Origin: Limnoperna fortunei
Taxonomy: Eukaryota > Mollusca > Bivalvia > Mytilida > Modiolidae
Length of the DNA stretch: 64,000 nucleotides
Direction of reading: 5' to 3'
Assembly: GCA_944474755.1 (NCBI GenBank)
Contig: OX104115.1
Location: 37,521,080-37,585,079 of the forward strand
Positions 18,263 through 28,796 of the stretch are shown here, one piece after another (within the stretch, counting starts at the first letter, position 1; each line of letters opens with the position of its first letter). Position numbers and translations under genes: made by a program. The notes beneath the pieces were generated by a model that was not told where the DNA came from, ran no database searches, and saw nothing but the letters and a program-made list of their open reading frames with translations.

Positions 18263-20387
18263 AGTAATTAAAATGCGTCATCCCCACCCCCTTTTTTCAT
18301 AACAGATCTCCGTATTTCACAAGTCATAACAAATTCTATTTTGTCAATGTAAATTTCATCTGCTATTTATAAACATTTAAATCTATAGTTCATTGACCTT
18401 AACGTGTTGTGACTTGTGTGTATGCCTCATTTAAATATAGATTATCGGCGTCATGTTTGAAAATTAGGATTTAAAAAAATAATGTAAAAGATAAACGAAA
18501 ATTAATAATAAAATTGTAGACATTTATTTCAAGAATTAGCTTTTAAGATAAAATAATGTATGTATTGACAGAATCACGGCTGTCCTAATCTCCCTTGTAA
18601 AAACAATCGTGTATCGTCTGCTATGAACATTAAATCTCTAGTTCACTGACCTTAACGTGTTATGACAAGTGTATAACCGGTTCAATCCAGATCATCAAAA
18701 ATGCTTGAAAATTATAATTATCGAAGGCGTTATTAAGAATTGGCAAGTTTGATTAAAAAAAACAAATTATTATAAAACAAAATTTTAAATTATAGACATT
18801 GTCTCAAAAAGTGACTTTAAAATAAAATAATGCAATAATATAGTATGACAATTCGTTGTACCAATCCCCCTTTTTCCTACCGTTGTTTATGTAATAAATC
18901 CAATAGATTCACAATAAAGTCGTGACTTAAAATGATATATCTACAAGAAAATATAAAAAAATCAACACAATAAGTAGATAATATTAGTGTTTTACCCGAT
19001 GCATTGTCAAATATAAGGACTTTAATCGGAGCGATAAAACACACATCCGTTCAAAATGGCGACATTTCACAACTGACGCTTTAAATAGACGAGTCTAAGC
19101 GAAAGGGGTGAGAACCATAAAACGACGTACAGATTATTTGTAAAAATCATATATCATAAATTAATTCATCAGATATGTCTAGTTTAATACAAAATTTATC
19201 AACAAATAAATCTTTGGAGTATTGTTATTCCAAATTTCTATATATTTTAATCAAAGCATTGTCCTGACATTTCCTGTCGTATAATATAGCTCGCGACACC
19301 TATATAAGCGAGAAAATCGAGAGGAATTTTAATTATGAATCGACAGTCAAACTGAGAGGACGTATTAGACATTTAGCCTGAATAAAGCAAGACAGTTGGA
19401 ATTATAGTGAAGTATTTATAAAAATTATGTTAACATCATATTTGTAATGAATGTAAAATATTTTAGACTAAATTAACAAAATATACATTAGCATCGGCTA
19501 CTGGGATCGACTGCGTGACTGCGTGACTCTTCTCGACTATATGAGATTAAGGGAGAATAATATCTCATATGGACGTCGCCCAAAAGCTTCTCCGTAGCAT
19601 TTTTATCATTGTTTTGAAGAGTGGCTCCGTTGTGGAAGACGAGAGCGGTAGTTATGCTCGCAAGTCACCACAATAGTTTACAAGTACGCTACCAAAGCTT
19701 GTAAAATGGGCGCTTCAATGATGATGACAAGGGTGTCATTGTAATGAAAAAAAAGGGGGGGGGGTGTTAGATAAAAATAAATATGATGAAATTATTGATT
19801 GTATTCAGAATAAACATGCATAATAGAACAAACTAAATCAACAGCTCATTAGAAATATAATTGAACTAATTTCCATTATGTATTAATAAAATAATATGAT
19901 CTTTCAATAATTTAAAAACTTATAGAATGTTTGAGATAGCCTCCTGCATGTACTTTGTGTACCAGTCTAGGGCGATATCATAGCTTACAACGGAAAGGAA
20001 AGTAATATGATATGTCCCCGCGATGACTGGGAATTTCCTTTCCGACTGTGTACATGCAGCCTCCTGGTGAGGGCAGCTCCGCTTTGTAGTGATACAAGGC
20101 GTCGATGGGCGGTGGCTACTTTGGCTAAGGCCTTAATCAAACGTTCTTGAATATCAATCAATATGTTATTCAAATTTGTATCAATGCTGGGAACCCGTAC
20201 GGTCGGTAGATTCGAGAGCTATTTTACGACCTGTGGGCGAGTACCGGCGGCGATAAGCTCTCCAGATATAAATGATAATTGGTTGTTCTTTGTGAGTGTC
20301 TTTATCAGAAAATGAACCATCTTCAATAGCAATGTAAGTTAATCATATTATTTTTTATGTGATTTTTTTCAAAACGAGCAATGAAGC

Positions 20388-20590
20388 GTATCCGCCGCCG
20401 CCTCCGCCGCCGCCGCCGCCTCCGCCGCCGCTGCCTCCTCCGCCGCCGCCGCCTCCGCCGTCTCCGCCGCCGCCTCCGCCGTCTCCGCCGCCGCCTCCGC
20501 CTCCGCCGCCGCCTCCTCCGCCGCCGCCTCCGCCTCCGCCTCCTCCTCCTCCTCCTCCCTCCTCCTCCTCCATCCTCCTCCCTCCTCTGC
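20388..20590. repeat. CCG/CCT low-complexity array
   Basis: About 200 bp of nearly pure CCG and CCT triplets, strikingly GC-rich against the AT-rich surroundings. It translates as poly-Pro/poly-Gly in some frames only because of its composition. I do not call a gene. Confidence 0.9.
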
Positions 20591-20846
20591 CTTTTCCTCC
20601 TTATCTGCCTCCTCCACTGGTACCTTACTATGTAGTTTTACAACATCATTTACTTTAATGGTATTTGATCCAACGGGATCGATTGAAACATAGCGGGTTA
20701 ACAGGTTATTTAAATCTTATACTTCTGCTCGTTATGTACATCATATTTGAGAAGACTGTCCGAAAGGTTTCTTTATATAAATTTTATTTGTATTTAAAGA
20801 CAAATTAGGATGGTTCTGACCCTGCTGTTCTAAATTCCCTTTTTCA

Positions 20847-20893
<47 letters not shown>
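20847..20893. repeat. (TAA)n microsatellite
   Basis: About fifteen AAT/TAA triplets in a row. Simple repeat with no gene nearby. Confidence 0.9.
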
Positions 20894-20894
<1 letters not shown>

Positions 20895-21599
20895 GGAGCG
20901 TCCACTAAAGATCAACTTACACAGTGTTGGTTCACCTCTTCTTCTTTAATAATAATAATGGTAAAATTAAAATAAAAGTGGAATTTCCCATTTCCGTCAA
21001 GACATACACTGGTGTACACCAATCAACCTCATCTTTGCTTTTCTCAAGACAGAGTCTAAAACAATAGGGAGAAGCAGTCTTAAAGTTAGTTTTTCCAACC
21101 CATTACGTAGGGGTTAACTCATCCGAAAAACAGTTTGGGAAAATTAATATTAAACTAAGTGTATATATCATGCTATAGTTATAACTTAAAGCTTATAAAT
21201 TGACACCCTTACACAAAAAAGGGGGGGGGGGGTAGGTAAGATTGTTATAAAACGACATAATACAATTTATACAAGGGAGTATTCTACTTTTATACAAAAC
21301 TTATTAAGGAACCGACTATTAATTAGCATATCATATGATGAAGCAACAGTTAAATGATGTGTTCCATAAATATACCCCTTTAAGTTATGCCAACGATAAG
21401 AAAGAAAATGGGGGAGGATGTCGGGACATTGAATCAACACATAAAAAGGAGTAAGATACTGTTTAATTATATTATTTGGTTTTTAAATCGTATGTTTATA
21501 AATTGCTTACGTTTTCAACGATATTATGCGGTGTTCATTAAATTAGTTACGTTTTCCTTATATCTGTATTGTTTTATTTCATGAAAACTTAACAATGAA

Positions 21600-21780
21600 A
21601 TTAATAGCTAATGTTGGGGGATTTGTGAACTTGTCAAAAGGGTCAACAAAGTCTTTGGGATATTTAAAATTGCATTCAAATGTTTTGACCGATCGAGTTA
21701 ACGTTTGTGGATTTGTCAACTTGTGAACCTGTCAAAAGGTACATGTCTTTGGGATATTTAAATACATTCACTACACTCAA
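21600..21780. repeat. Imperfect tandem duplication inside the 4.4-kb segment
   Basis: Blocks containing 'ggatttgtgaacttgtcaaa' and 'tctttgggatatttaaa' occur twice about 110 bp apart, with changes. Non-coding. Confidence 0.6.
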
Positions 21781-22018
21781 AATGAAAGGCTACAATGGAA
21801 TCTGCAATATACTTAATTAATTACAATACACCTATTAATTACAATTAAAAACGAATCGATACCATTTTCCTTGCTCCATATATTACATCACAATACTTGT
21901 ATGACGTCATAATGTTAACCTCACTCTGAGAGGTTAAATGTTGAGAGGTTAATTTTTCTCGTAGAGATAACGTAGAGAATATTGAGGGAGAAACCCCAGT
22001 TTGACAACTACTATCATA

Positions 22019-22675
22019 TTTTCAAATTATTTGCACAACTTATTTTTAAAGTTTAATTATTTGAATCTAAATATAAGCCTTAACAACACGGAACTCAATA
22101 GGTAATTATAAACTCGGTTAAATTGATTATTTTGCAAAAATACTTTGAATCTGTTAAATTTTCTAATTGTTAACAAAATAAGCATTTCAAGCCGAATGGT
22201 CATTTTTTCACTACAAGTGTTGTGTAGAAGTAAACAACTGTTACAAAGGTATAATTTAATGCCATTTTTGCCATGCTATCTGTATTATGTAATCACAACA
22301 TCCGCTTGATATCGTGTGTCATTAATATGCACATTTGTTACTTTTTAACATCGAAAATCAACAGCTTATATCTCCACTCTTGACCGTAAGTCAATGTTAC
22401 TTCGTACTTTTTACACTTAAATGATACCTAAATTTAATAAAAAAAACACACACTAGAAGATGAAACCTGCTGACATGATAATTTAAGATGGATATTGAGA
22501 TTAAAATTAGGTATTGATCGAACCACAAAAATCTTATATTACTTTCACAAATAAATGACCGATCTCAGACATTTTCTGATCGTTGTTCCCGAGTTCCTAT
22601 CTTTTAAATGAAGTTTTTTTCTTCTATGGATTTTTAATTTCGTGGTCTAATGCCTCCACGAAAATTGATTGGATT
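22019..22675. other. AT-rich interval without recognised features
   Basis: No ORF with recognisable motifs and no clear repeat ends between the 4.4-kb segment and the interspersed repeat at 22,676. Confidence 0.4.
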
Positions 22676-23035
22676 TTTGCTTTATTCAGGACGAGAATAA
22701 GTAAACAAACAATAAATCAAAGAAAAACAAGGATGTGGATGGGACACGAGAAACGTAATGTTCACTGCCACGGAGAATTTAGCCTGTTGTAACGGCTACA
22801 GAGAGCCTACTTTTTCCAAATCTTCAAAAGGGGCCTTTTGCGTAAAAGGAGCGTGCCACTCTCCAAAAACGTAACTCACGACGGTCCAAGCGCCAGGCTT
22901 TCTCTGTTATTACCATGTAACCCCCACCGAAAGAATCTCCCCTATCCGCCAATCAGGGACGCGCTGGGTTGCTCTGTTGGTCGAGCACTGGGAACCCTCT
23001 CACTATGGTCCCAGATGGAAATTGATACCCCACGA
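22676..23035 (+). repeat. Interspersed repeat, stand-alone copy
   Basis: Runs from 'ttattcaggacgag' through 'gggatgggacacgag' and 'cctatccgcc' to 'ggtcccag'. The same sequence occurs in all three CACTA-like copies (about 33,690-34,120, 41,143-41,565 and the pieces at 49,160-49,258 and 51,420-51,680). Short ORFs in it look alike between copies (LGCSVG), but only because the DNA is repeated. I do not know the family; I infer an old retroposon or DNA-element fragment. Confidence 0.7.
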
Positions 23036-23177
23036 ATAAAAAGTATTTCACAGTATGTTCTTTTCAATGGATAATTGTAAAGATTACTGTTAGTCATAAT
23101 AATAATCCAGATGTTATATAAAAAGAATCTTAATTTTGCCAATTTTCAATAAATGACACGCAATTTTAATTAAAACA

Positions 23178-23600
23178 ATGTTACTTCTAAAAGAGTTAAG
23201 GTCATTACCCATACCCAGTATATACGAGGAAGAGACTTCCAAACTTAGAGACTCCAACTGGACCGACCAAACCAGACAGACCATCCAGGCACTACCCAAC
23301 TTCTACAAATGCAAAACCCAACTCTACAACGCCAGACGTACTGTGAGACCTAGACTACCCACAACTACTGCTGACATCAACCTCGAAGGAGAATTTACCC
23401 AAATTACTACTGGTGACGAGTTCCTACTGTTTGACGACAATGAGAACCCAAACTCACGGATCATCACCTTTGCAACTTCACAGATCTAGCCAACGCGGAT
23501 ACTATCTATTAACCTAGCTTAAACAACGACTTGCAGATGGCAGAATGGATGTTATTCAATACTCGGATGCAGCTTCACACCTACTTCACCTAGAATAACT
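23178..23600 (+). pseudogene. MULE-type transposase fragment (decayed)
   Basis: ATG 23178 opens 103 codons. Residues about 70-103 read FTQITTGDEFLLFDD and then RIITFATSQ. This resembles the segment just before the DDE core of animal MULE transposases, usually near a FLYWCH zinc finger, with the consensus 'gd.fLlfD...RIiiFat'. The stop at 23487-23489 comes soon after, but in another frame LADGRMDVIQY follows near 23,535-23,570, like the 'LADGTF.v.p.iF' step of the same family. A frameshift and the loss of the rest of the gene are inferred. The DIRS element begins 30 bp further on. The assignment is from pattern memory; a profile search would decide it. Confidence 0.5.
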
Positions 23601-23678
23601 TTTAAAATTAATTGTTTGTAAATTTGTTATAAAATTACCAAATTTGTTCTCAAATTTTAATTTTGTGAATAAATTATA

Positions 23679-23791
23679 CCTACCTGACAAATATACATAT
23701 GGATTTCTTAACTCCGGTTATTAGCTCGGTCCGGGAGTCAAAAACATCGTGATGACGTGACTTCCGCCCAGTCCTCCATGCTTTTAGTTTC
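23679..23791. repeat. DIRS left inverted terminal repeat
   Basis: Runs from 'cctacctgacaaatatac' to 'cttttagtttc'. It is the reverse complement of 28661-28773, apart from scattered differences such as ggtccgggagt versus gctccggaagt. Confidence 0.9.
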
Positions 23792-23853
23792 ATATGGCGC
23801 CGAGAGACACCATATTCAACTGCATCATGAAGGGGAAGGCTGGGTGGGTTGTT

Positions 23854-23963
23854 ATATTTGTCAGGTAGGTATAATTTATTCACAAAATTAAAATTTGAGA
23901 ACAAATTTGGTAATTTTATTTCATAAATTAACCGACCTACCTGACAAATATACATATGGATTT
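23854..23963. repeat. DIRS internal complementary region
   Basis: Starts with the complement of the element's left extremity (gtcaggtaggtataattt...ggtaatttt). Without a gap it continues into the complement of the right extremity (atttcataaattaaccgacc...atggattt). The junction falls in the shared ATAAAAT. Confidence 0.9.
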
Positions 23964-24253
23964 ACCTTGATTTGGTAGCAAACCTTCTGCTGTGGAATCA
24001 TGATATCAGGAAATACGAAGTCTTCAGCGTTTCCCAATCTTTTTTAAAAACCATGAATAAAATCCCACACAAGTAAATGACTATACTTGTCCATTTACTG
24101 CATAAATGTTATTTATTAAAAACCCACACAAGTAAGTAGACTATCCTTGTCCATTTACTGCATAAATGTCAATAACCAACAACAAAATAGTTTGACTATA
24201 TACACCAAATCCAGCTCGCCAGGAAGAATCTCAAGCTGAAAAATATATAAATA

Positions 24254-25640
24254 TTATATATTTAAAAAATCAACATTTACATCTTTCAAATAAAATTTTG
24301 TAAATGTAGTTGCAGTACTCCAATCAGCACTTTCTAAAACATTTTTCAAAGCTGCTCCTTTGAAAATGGCCCAAGAGGGTCCTATTGACCTTGTTGAATG
24401 TCCTTTGACCTTTTTTATCTTTTTGTTTTTCATTTTGTAAGCCTTTTTTATAAGTTGAACTATCCACCTTGAAATGGTTTGTGATGTAACTGGTTTATGT
24501 GGTTTATTTAAACCTAAAAACAACTTGGATTCATCTGACCCACTGTTTTTTCTGAACTCATCTGTTCTTTTTAAATTCAAATAAACTGCCCTCTTTGGAT
24601 CTAATAATTTATTTTTCGGAAAAGATGGTACAAATATTTAGAACCTTCGTGAGAATGTCTATCTTGTTTGGAAAGACCATGTCTTAAAAACGTAAGTCCT
24701 TTTTTCTGAATATTGATGGAACCTTCCCCTATTCTTAAAGACTGAATATCTCCGACTTTTCTAAATGTTGTTATTGCAATAAGAAAAACAACTTTGTAAG
24801 TTAAGTATTTTAACCTAGCCACTTGTAGTGGTTCAAAAGGAGGTTGTTTTAAAACCTCTAAAACAAGAGGAAGATCCCATTCCGGTAAAAGTTTACGTTC
24901 AGGAGGTCTAGAATTGAAAACTCCCCTTAACAATCTAATGATGTAAGGATGCTGTCCCACAGGTACTTTGTCAACAGGAGCTAAGACTGTAGAGAGCATA
25001 GACCGATACCCTGCAATTGTTCTGTAACTTAAACCTTTGTAAAATAGACTTGTTAAAAAATTTGCACAATTGTCTAGAGCTGCATTATACGGATCAACTT
25101 CCCGTTCACGACACCAGCTACTGAATCGTCTAAATTTGCATCTATAATCCTTCTGTGTTCCAAGTCTCCATGACTTTGCCAACAGTTTTCGAGTGTTTTT
25201 TGAAAAACCTTTTGCTTTAAACTGTTGGTCGAAAGACGCCATGCAGTCATTTGAAACACCTCTGAATTTGGATGACAAATTTTGTTTTTGCCTTGACTGA
25301 GTAGATTTTGTAGATGTGGTAACCTGATCGGATGTGTTACTAACATTTGCAGTATTTGTGGGTACCAAGTCTGTCTCGGCCAAAGTGGAGCTATTAGAAT
25401 TAACTCGCAATGAAACTTTTCCATGTGACAAAGTACCTTTGGAAGTAGACACAGAGGAGGAAAAGCATAAGCAAACATCCCTTTCCACTGGATCGATAGA
25501 GCATCTAGAGCATACGCCTCTGGATCCTTGATCCACGTGCAGTAAGTTAATGCTTTGCGATTCTGTTTGGAAGCGAATAGCTCTATTAAAGGTGTTCCCC
25601 AAAGATGGAATATTTGGTTCAAAACTGTTTGATTTAGAGA
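24254..25640 (-). pseudogene. DIRS tyrosine recombinase (frameshifted)
   Basis: The open frame from 26709 to 24601 overlaps pol. Its conserved part begins near 25,350 with the core-binding-like segment SWRLGTQKDYRCKFRRFSSW. It continues to box A (TTFRKVGDIQSL, catalytic Arg) and stops at 24603-24601. A second frame, 24580-24254, carries the C-terminal half: VYLNLKR just upstream, then KGHSTRSIGPSW (the H-x-x-R pair) and TTFTKFYL (nucleophile Tyr). The two halves join if one base was lost near 24,636, in the 'aaatatttgtacc' stretch. The enzyme would integrate the circular cDNA. This copy cannot make it intact unless the shift is a sequence error. Confidence 0.85.
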
Positions 25641-27128
25641 CCATTATGTTGCCTTTATCTGAAAACGGCTCAACTGATCTGCCAAACCATTGTCTACCCC
25701 TGCTATGTGAGCCGCCACTAAGCCTATATTGTTTTCTAGGGCTAAGTGCCAAAGCTTCCAGGCTAACTGACATAGCTGAGATGACTTGGTTCCCCCTTGT
25801 TTGTTTATATACTGTACTACTGTTGTGTTGTCTGATCGAATCAACACAGTTTTGTTTCTCAGTTGTTTCAGAAAATGTTTGAATGTTCGAATTACAGCCT
25901 CTAATTCTAGATTGTTTATGTGAAACATTTTCATCTTGTCTGGCCATAATCCCTGAATTGTCCAATTGTTCATGTGACCTCCTAAACCTGTTAAAGATGC
26001 ATCGGTTGTAATGGTCAAATCTGTTTGATTCGGTACTATTGACCTTCCTCTTAGGGTATTTTGTGGGGACAACCACCAACTGAGATGAATCTTTAGATCT
26101 GAAGTTTTTTGAATTTTGAAATCTAAACTCATTTTGGAAGGGCTCCACTGTTGGAGCAAGTGTAATTGAATTGGTCTCATGAACAAGCGGCCGTTTGGGA
26201 TTAATTCCAGGCATGATGCCATTATCCCCAACACAACTAAGTACTGTCGTGCTGAATCTTGGCCTTTTAATAGCTTGTAAATTTCTAAGTTTAATTTGTT
26301 CAATCTCTCTTCTGTAGGAAAAACCTTTCCTAAATCTAATCTGAATCTTCCGCCTATGTAAACTATTTCTTGGGAAGGTTCTAAATGTGACTTTTGTGTG
26401 TTTACAATGAAACCTAGTCGAACAAGGAGATTTAGCACTGTTTCTCTGTTTTTTATTAATATCAGTTTTGATTGATTCACTGCCAACCAATCGTCGAGAT
26501 ACGTAGCCAGTCTTACACTTTGTTTTCGTAGATAAGCCACTATTGTTACTACTATTTTGGTTAACACCCTTGGTGAACTTGTTGGGCCGAAACAAAGCGC
26601 TTTGAATTGATACCCTTTTCCTTTCACACAGAACCTTAGATACTTTCTGTGAGCTTGAAAAATCGGAACATGTAAATACGCATCTTTCAAATCTAGAGTA
26701 ATGGCCCAATCTCCTTGTTTGACTAGATTCAAGACTTCGGACATTGTGTCCATCTTGAAATGCTGTTTCCGAGGATACCTGTTGAGAGGACGAAGATTTA
26801 TGACTGGTCTCAACTCTCCCGTCTTTTTGGGAACCAGAAAAAGAGTACTGTAAAAACCTCCCATAATCTGATTTTCCGGAACCAATTCTATTGCATTTTT
26901 CTCCAACAAAATTTCTATTTCTGTTTCTAAAATTTCTAAATTTTTTGAATTTATTAAGTTTGTTTGACTCCCAAAAATGGTGGTTTCTGAAGAAATTCCA
27001 ATGTGTAACCTTGTCTTATTATTGACAAAACCCATTTGTCTTTTGTCACTTTCTCACATTCTGGAAGAAAGTGAGTCAATCGACCTCCCACAGGTATCTT
27101 TGGTTTTAACATTAAATTTCTTACCGAG
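25074..27128 (-). pseudogene. DIRS pol: reverse transcriptase-RNase H (frameshift and nonsense)
   Basis: The main frame runs 27035-25644. RT motifs are LDLKDAY (residues 114-120), FGPTSSP (149-155) and catalytic YLDD (179-182). RNase H follows with TTDASLTGLGG, NLELEAV, RSDNTTVVQYINKQGG and HIAGVDNGLADQLSR. TAA at 25646-25644 interrupts the frame where family members usually have an acidic residue. The same frame continues 25643-25074 with WGTPLIELFASKQN and FPPLCLLPKVL, the conserved post-RNase H tail. Upstream, PVGGRL (about 27,094) to FLGVKQT lies in another frame, and a 1-base shift near 26,960 joins it to NLINSKNLEI. Function in the live family: cDNA synthesis in the particle or nucleus. 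Confidence 0.88.
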
Positions 27129-28610
27129 TCATTGGGACTTTCCTCCTTTGAAGGAAGACCCTTTTTGGGAACTTTCAGCCCCGCTTTGCTGTCCCTTGCC
27201 TTTGCCTTTATTATTGTACTTAGGCGTGTACCTTCTGGGTATCTTAGGGATACGAAAAGAAGACATAGTCGAAACAGCTGCTGCCTGATAATTGTCATTC
27301 TTATCTTTCTCATACACATGAGCCTTCTTAGCCTTACTAGGACCTGAATCTTTATTCGAGACAAACTTGTATTTTCTTTTTTTATCATTAGTCTCAAACT
27401 TTGGTAATAAATCCTCAAGAGTCTTTTTCTTCTCCTTATTGGATTTTAAAGTGGATGTCAGTTGTTCTCCAAAAACCCCATTTCCACATAGTGGCAAATC
27501 TGAAATGTCTCTGTTATCTTCTAGCGTATAGAGAGACGTATCAGTCATAGCTAATTGTCTGCGAATGATATGATGGAAAGCTCCAGTCCTTCCAAGTTGG
27601 TCTAGACACTTGGTGGACATTGCAAAGGTATCTCGCACCTGTTGTATTACTTTATCTAATTTTACAGGGGCCTCAGACAAATATTCAACCAAAGTACCCA
27701 GTGACTGTTGAATGTACATCTGCATAACAATGCCTAAGTGAGCTGCCAGATGACCTCGATAAGCAATTTTTTCCAACATTTTGTAAGGTTGTGAAAATAA
27801 AGTTTTATTTGCATTAGTGAAAGCAGCCCTTTTACCATATTTGTTTACTAAACAGCTTTCAATCATTTTATCTAAAGTTGGTACCTGAAGAAATTTTTCA
27901 GTTTCTTTTTCTATTGGGAAAGCCTCTAAATTTTCCTCTGCAAAAGCAGTTAATGAATTAGGCTTCTCCGAACGCCAACTTGAGTTAAGCACCTGTCTTT
28001 GTGACTCGTCTATTGCAATACCAGTTTTCTTTTCAGATTTTTTAATTGCATCGTTACCAAAAATGTCAAATAAACATTTCTTAGTTTTTTCACACTGATC
28101 ATCATCAGACTTTGTGTCTTCACGATCATCTAAAACAGACCTTTCATCTTCACCTATTTGAAGTGAAATCTGATCCTCATTTTCGTCACCACTCTCACTG
28201 TTGTCCGAAAAATCTACAACTCGTCGTCTTTGTGACAACTGCTCATCTTGAGGAGGTCTTTGTGACCTTCTATCTGGCGATAATGGTCTTTGTGACCGAT
28301 TATCAAGCAATTCATGAGAATTAGCTCCTGAATTCCTTTGTGGTAATTCTGATAATGTTGACACCATTTTAGTGAAGAAATTGTCAAATTTATTGTTAAT
28401 GCTTCTATCGAAATCTACAAATTTCTCATTCCACTTCTCGTCGAGCATTTCATACTTAGATTTTTTCTTTTTACTACTCGACGAAGATTTACTAGGTAAA
28501 CTAACTGACCTTCTCGTCGTTCTAGCGTTATCCACCTCATTATCTTCAATTTGCGATGTCGGCGACAGTTCGCCGTCGCTTACTACATCTGTCCCTTTGG
28601 GTTCAGACAT
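27129..28610 (-). CDS. DIRS gag-like protein
   Basis: Open from ATG 28610 to stop 27131-27129, about 493 residues. The frame is also open 27 nt further upstream, but without ATG. The N-terminal third is Ser/Asp/Glu-rich with a Lys run (SSSSSKKKKSK). Then comes DEKWNEKFVDFDRSINNKF, a likely helical segment, and a structured middle (AFTNANKTLFSQPYKMLEK). The C-terminus is basic (KYNNKGKGKGQ) and could bind nucleic acid. No CCHC knuckle is visible, as is usual for DIRS gag. It begins close to the right terminal repeat, which should hold the promoter. Position and composition support the gag role; sequence conservation I cannot test. Confidence 0.75.
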   Translation of the reverse strand: MSEPKGTDVVSDGELSPTSQIEDNEVDNARTTRRSVSLPSKSSSSSKKKKSKYEMLDEKWNEKFVDFDRSINNKFDNFFTKMVSTLSELPQRNSGANSHELLDNRSQRPLSPDRRSQRPPQDEQLSQRRRVVDFSDNSESGDENEDQISLQIGEDERSVLDDREDTKSDDDQCEKTKKCLFDIFGNDAIKKSEKKTGIAIDESQRQVLNSSWRSEKPNSLTAFAEENLEAFPIEKETEKFLQVPTLDKMIESCLVNKYGKRAAFTNANKTLFSQPYKMLEKIAYRGHLAAHLGIVMQMYIQQSLGTLVEYLSEAPVKLDKVIQQVRDTFAMSTKCLDQLGRTGAFHHIIRRQLAMTDTSLYTLEDNRDISDLPLCGNGVFGEQLTSTLKSNKEKKKTLEDLLPKFETNDKKRKYKFVSNKDSGPSKAKKAHVYEKDKNDNYQAAAVSTMSSFRIPKIPRRYTPKYNNKGKGKGQQSGAESSQKGSSFKGGKSQ

Positions 28611-28660
28611 CAAAGAGCTGAGCTGCGCTGAAGACAACCGATGTCTCCGGCGCCAGAGAA

Positions 28661-28773
28661 GAAACTAAAAGCATGGAGGACTGGGCGGAAGTCACGTCAT
28701 CACGATGTTTTTGACTTCCGGAGCGAGCTAATAACCGGAGTTAAGAAATCCATATGTATATTTGTCAGGTAGG
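28661..28773. repeat. DIRS right inverted terminal repeat
   Basis: Runs from 'gaaactaaaagcatggagg' to 'gtcaggtagg', complementary to the left repeat. It lies immediately upstream of gag and probably carries the promoter. Confidence 0.9.
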
Positions 28774-28796
28774 TCGGTTAATTTATGAAATAAAAT

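Larger units (their letters stand above)
17597..22012. mobile_element. 4.4-kb segment with 24-bp inverted ends and 6-bp target duplication
   Basis: The left end is AGTAGTTGTAGAACTGGGG and the right end, read on the minus strand, is AGTAGTTGTCAAACTGGGG. Both continue TTTCT, giving 22 of 24 matches. The flanks are ATCATA on both sides (17591-17596 and 22013-22018). A 6-bp duplication and ends starting AG are known for Polinton/Maverick elements, but those are much larger and have long terminal repeats. A deletion derivative is a hypothesis only. The inside holds three diverged copies of a block containing 'gttcactgaccttaacgtg' (near 18,150, 18,400 and 18,650), a 90-bp inverted pair, G runs, a CCG/CCT array and a TAA array. 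Less AT-rich islands at 19,500-19,740 and 19,940-20,330 hold short minus-strand open stretches of unknown identity. Confidence 0.5.
23630..28796 (-). mobile_element. DIRS-type tyrosine-recombinase retrotransposon, nearly complete
   Basis: About 5.17 kb, genes on the minus strand in the order gag, RT/RNase H, tyrosine recombinase. Terminal inverted repeats of 113 bp (23679-23791 and 28661-28773) match with a few mismatches. The unique outer ends start and finish with ATAAAAT. An internal region (23854-23963) reads as the complement of the left outer end joined to the complement of the right outer end. That is the internal complementary region that defines DIRS elements and templates circle completion. 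No target duplication is seen, as expected for recombinase-mediated insertion. The copy is recent enough for long ORFs but carries at least three lesions: a pol N-terminal frameshift, a nonsense codon after RNase H, and a recombinase frameshift. Confidence 0.93.

Noticed and set aside
20355..20658. Long poly-Pro, poly-Gly, Arg/Leu-rich and Glu/Ala-rich ORFs on both strands
   Set aside because: All come from one CCG/CCT array read in different frames. There is no start context, splice site or non-repetitive domain.
25334..25882. Plus-strand ORFs inside the DIRS element
   Set aside because: They are antisense to RT and recombinase reading frames with clear catalytic motifs, so they are shadows.
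27132..28668. Plus-strand ORFs opposite DIRS gag
   Set aside because: Antisense to gag. The Leu/Ser-rich look is the complement of Lys/Glu/Ser codons.
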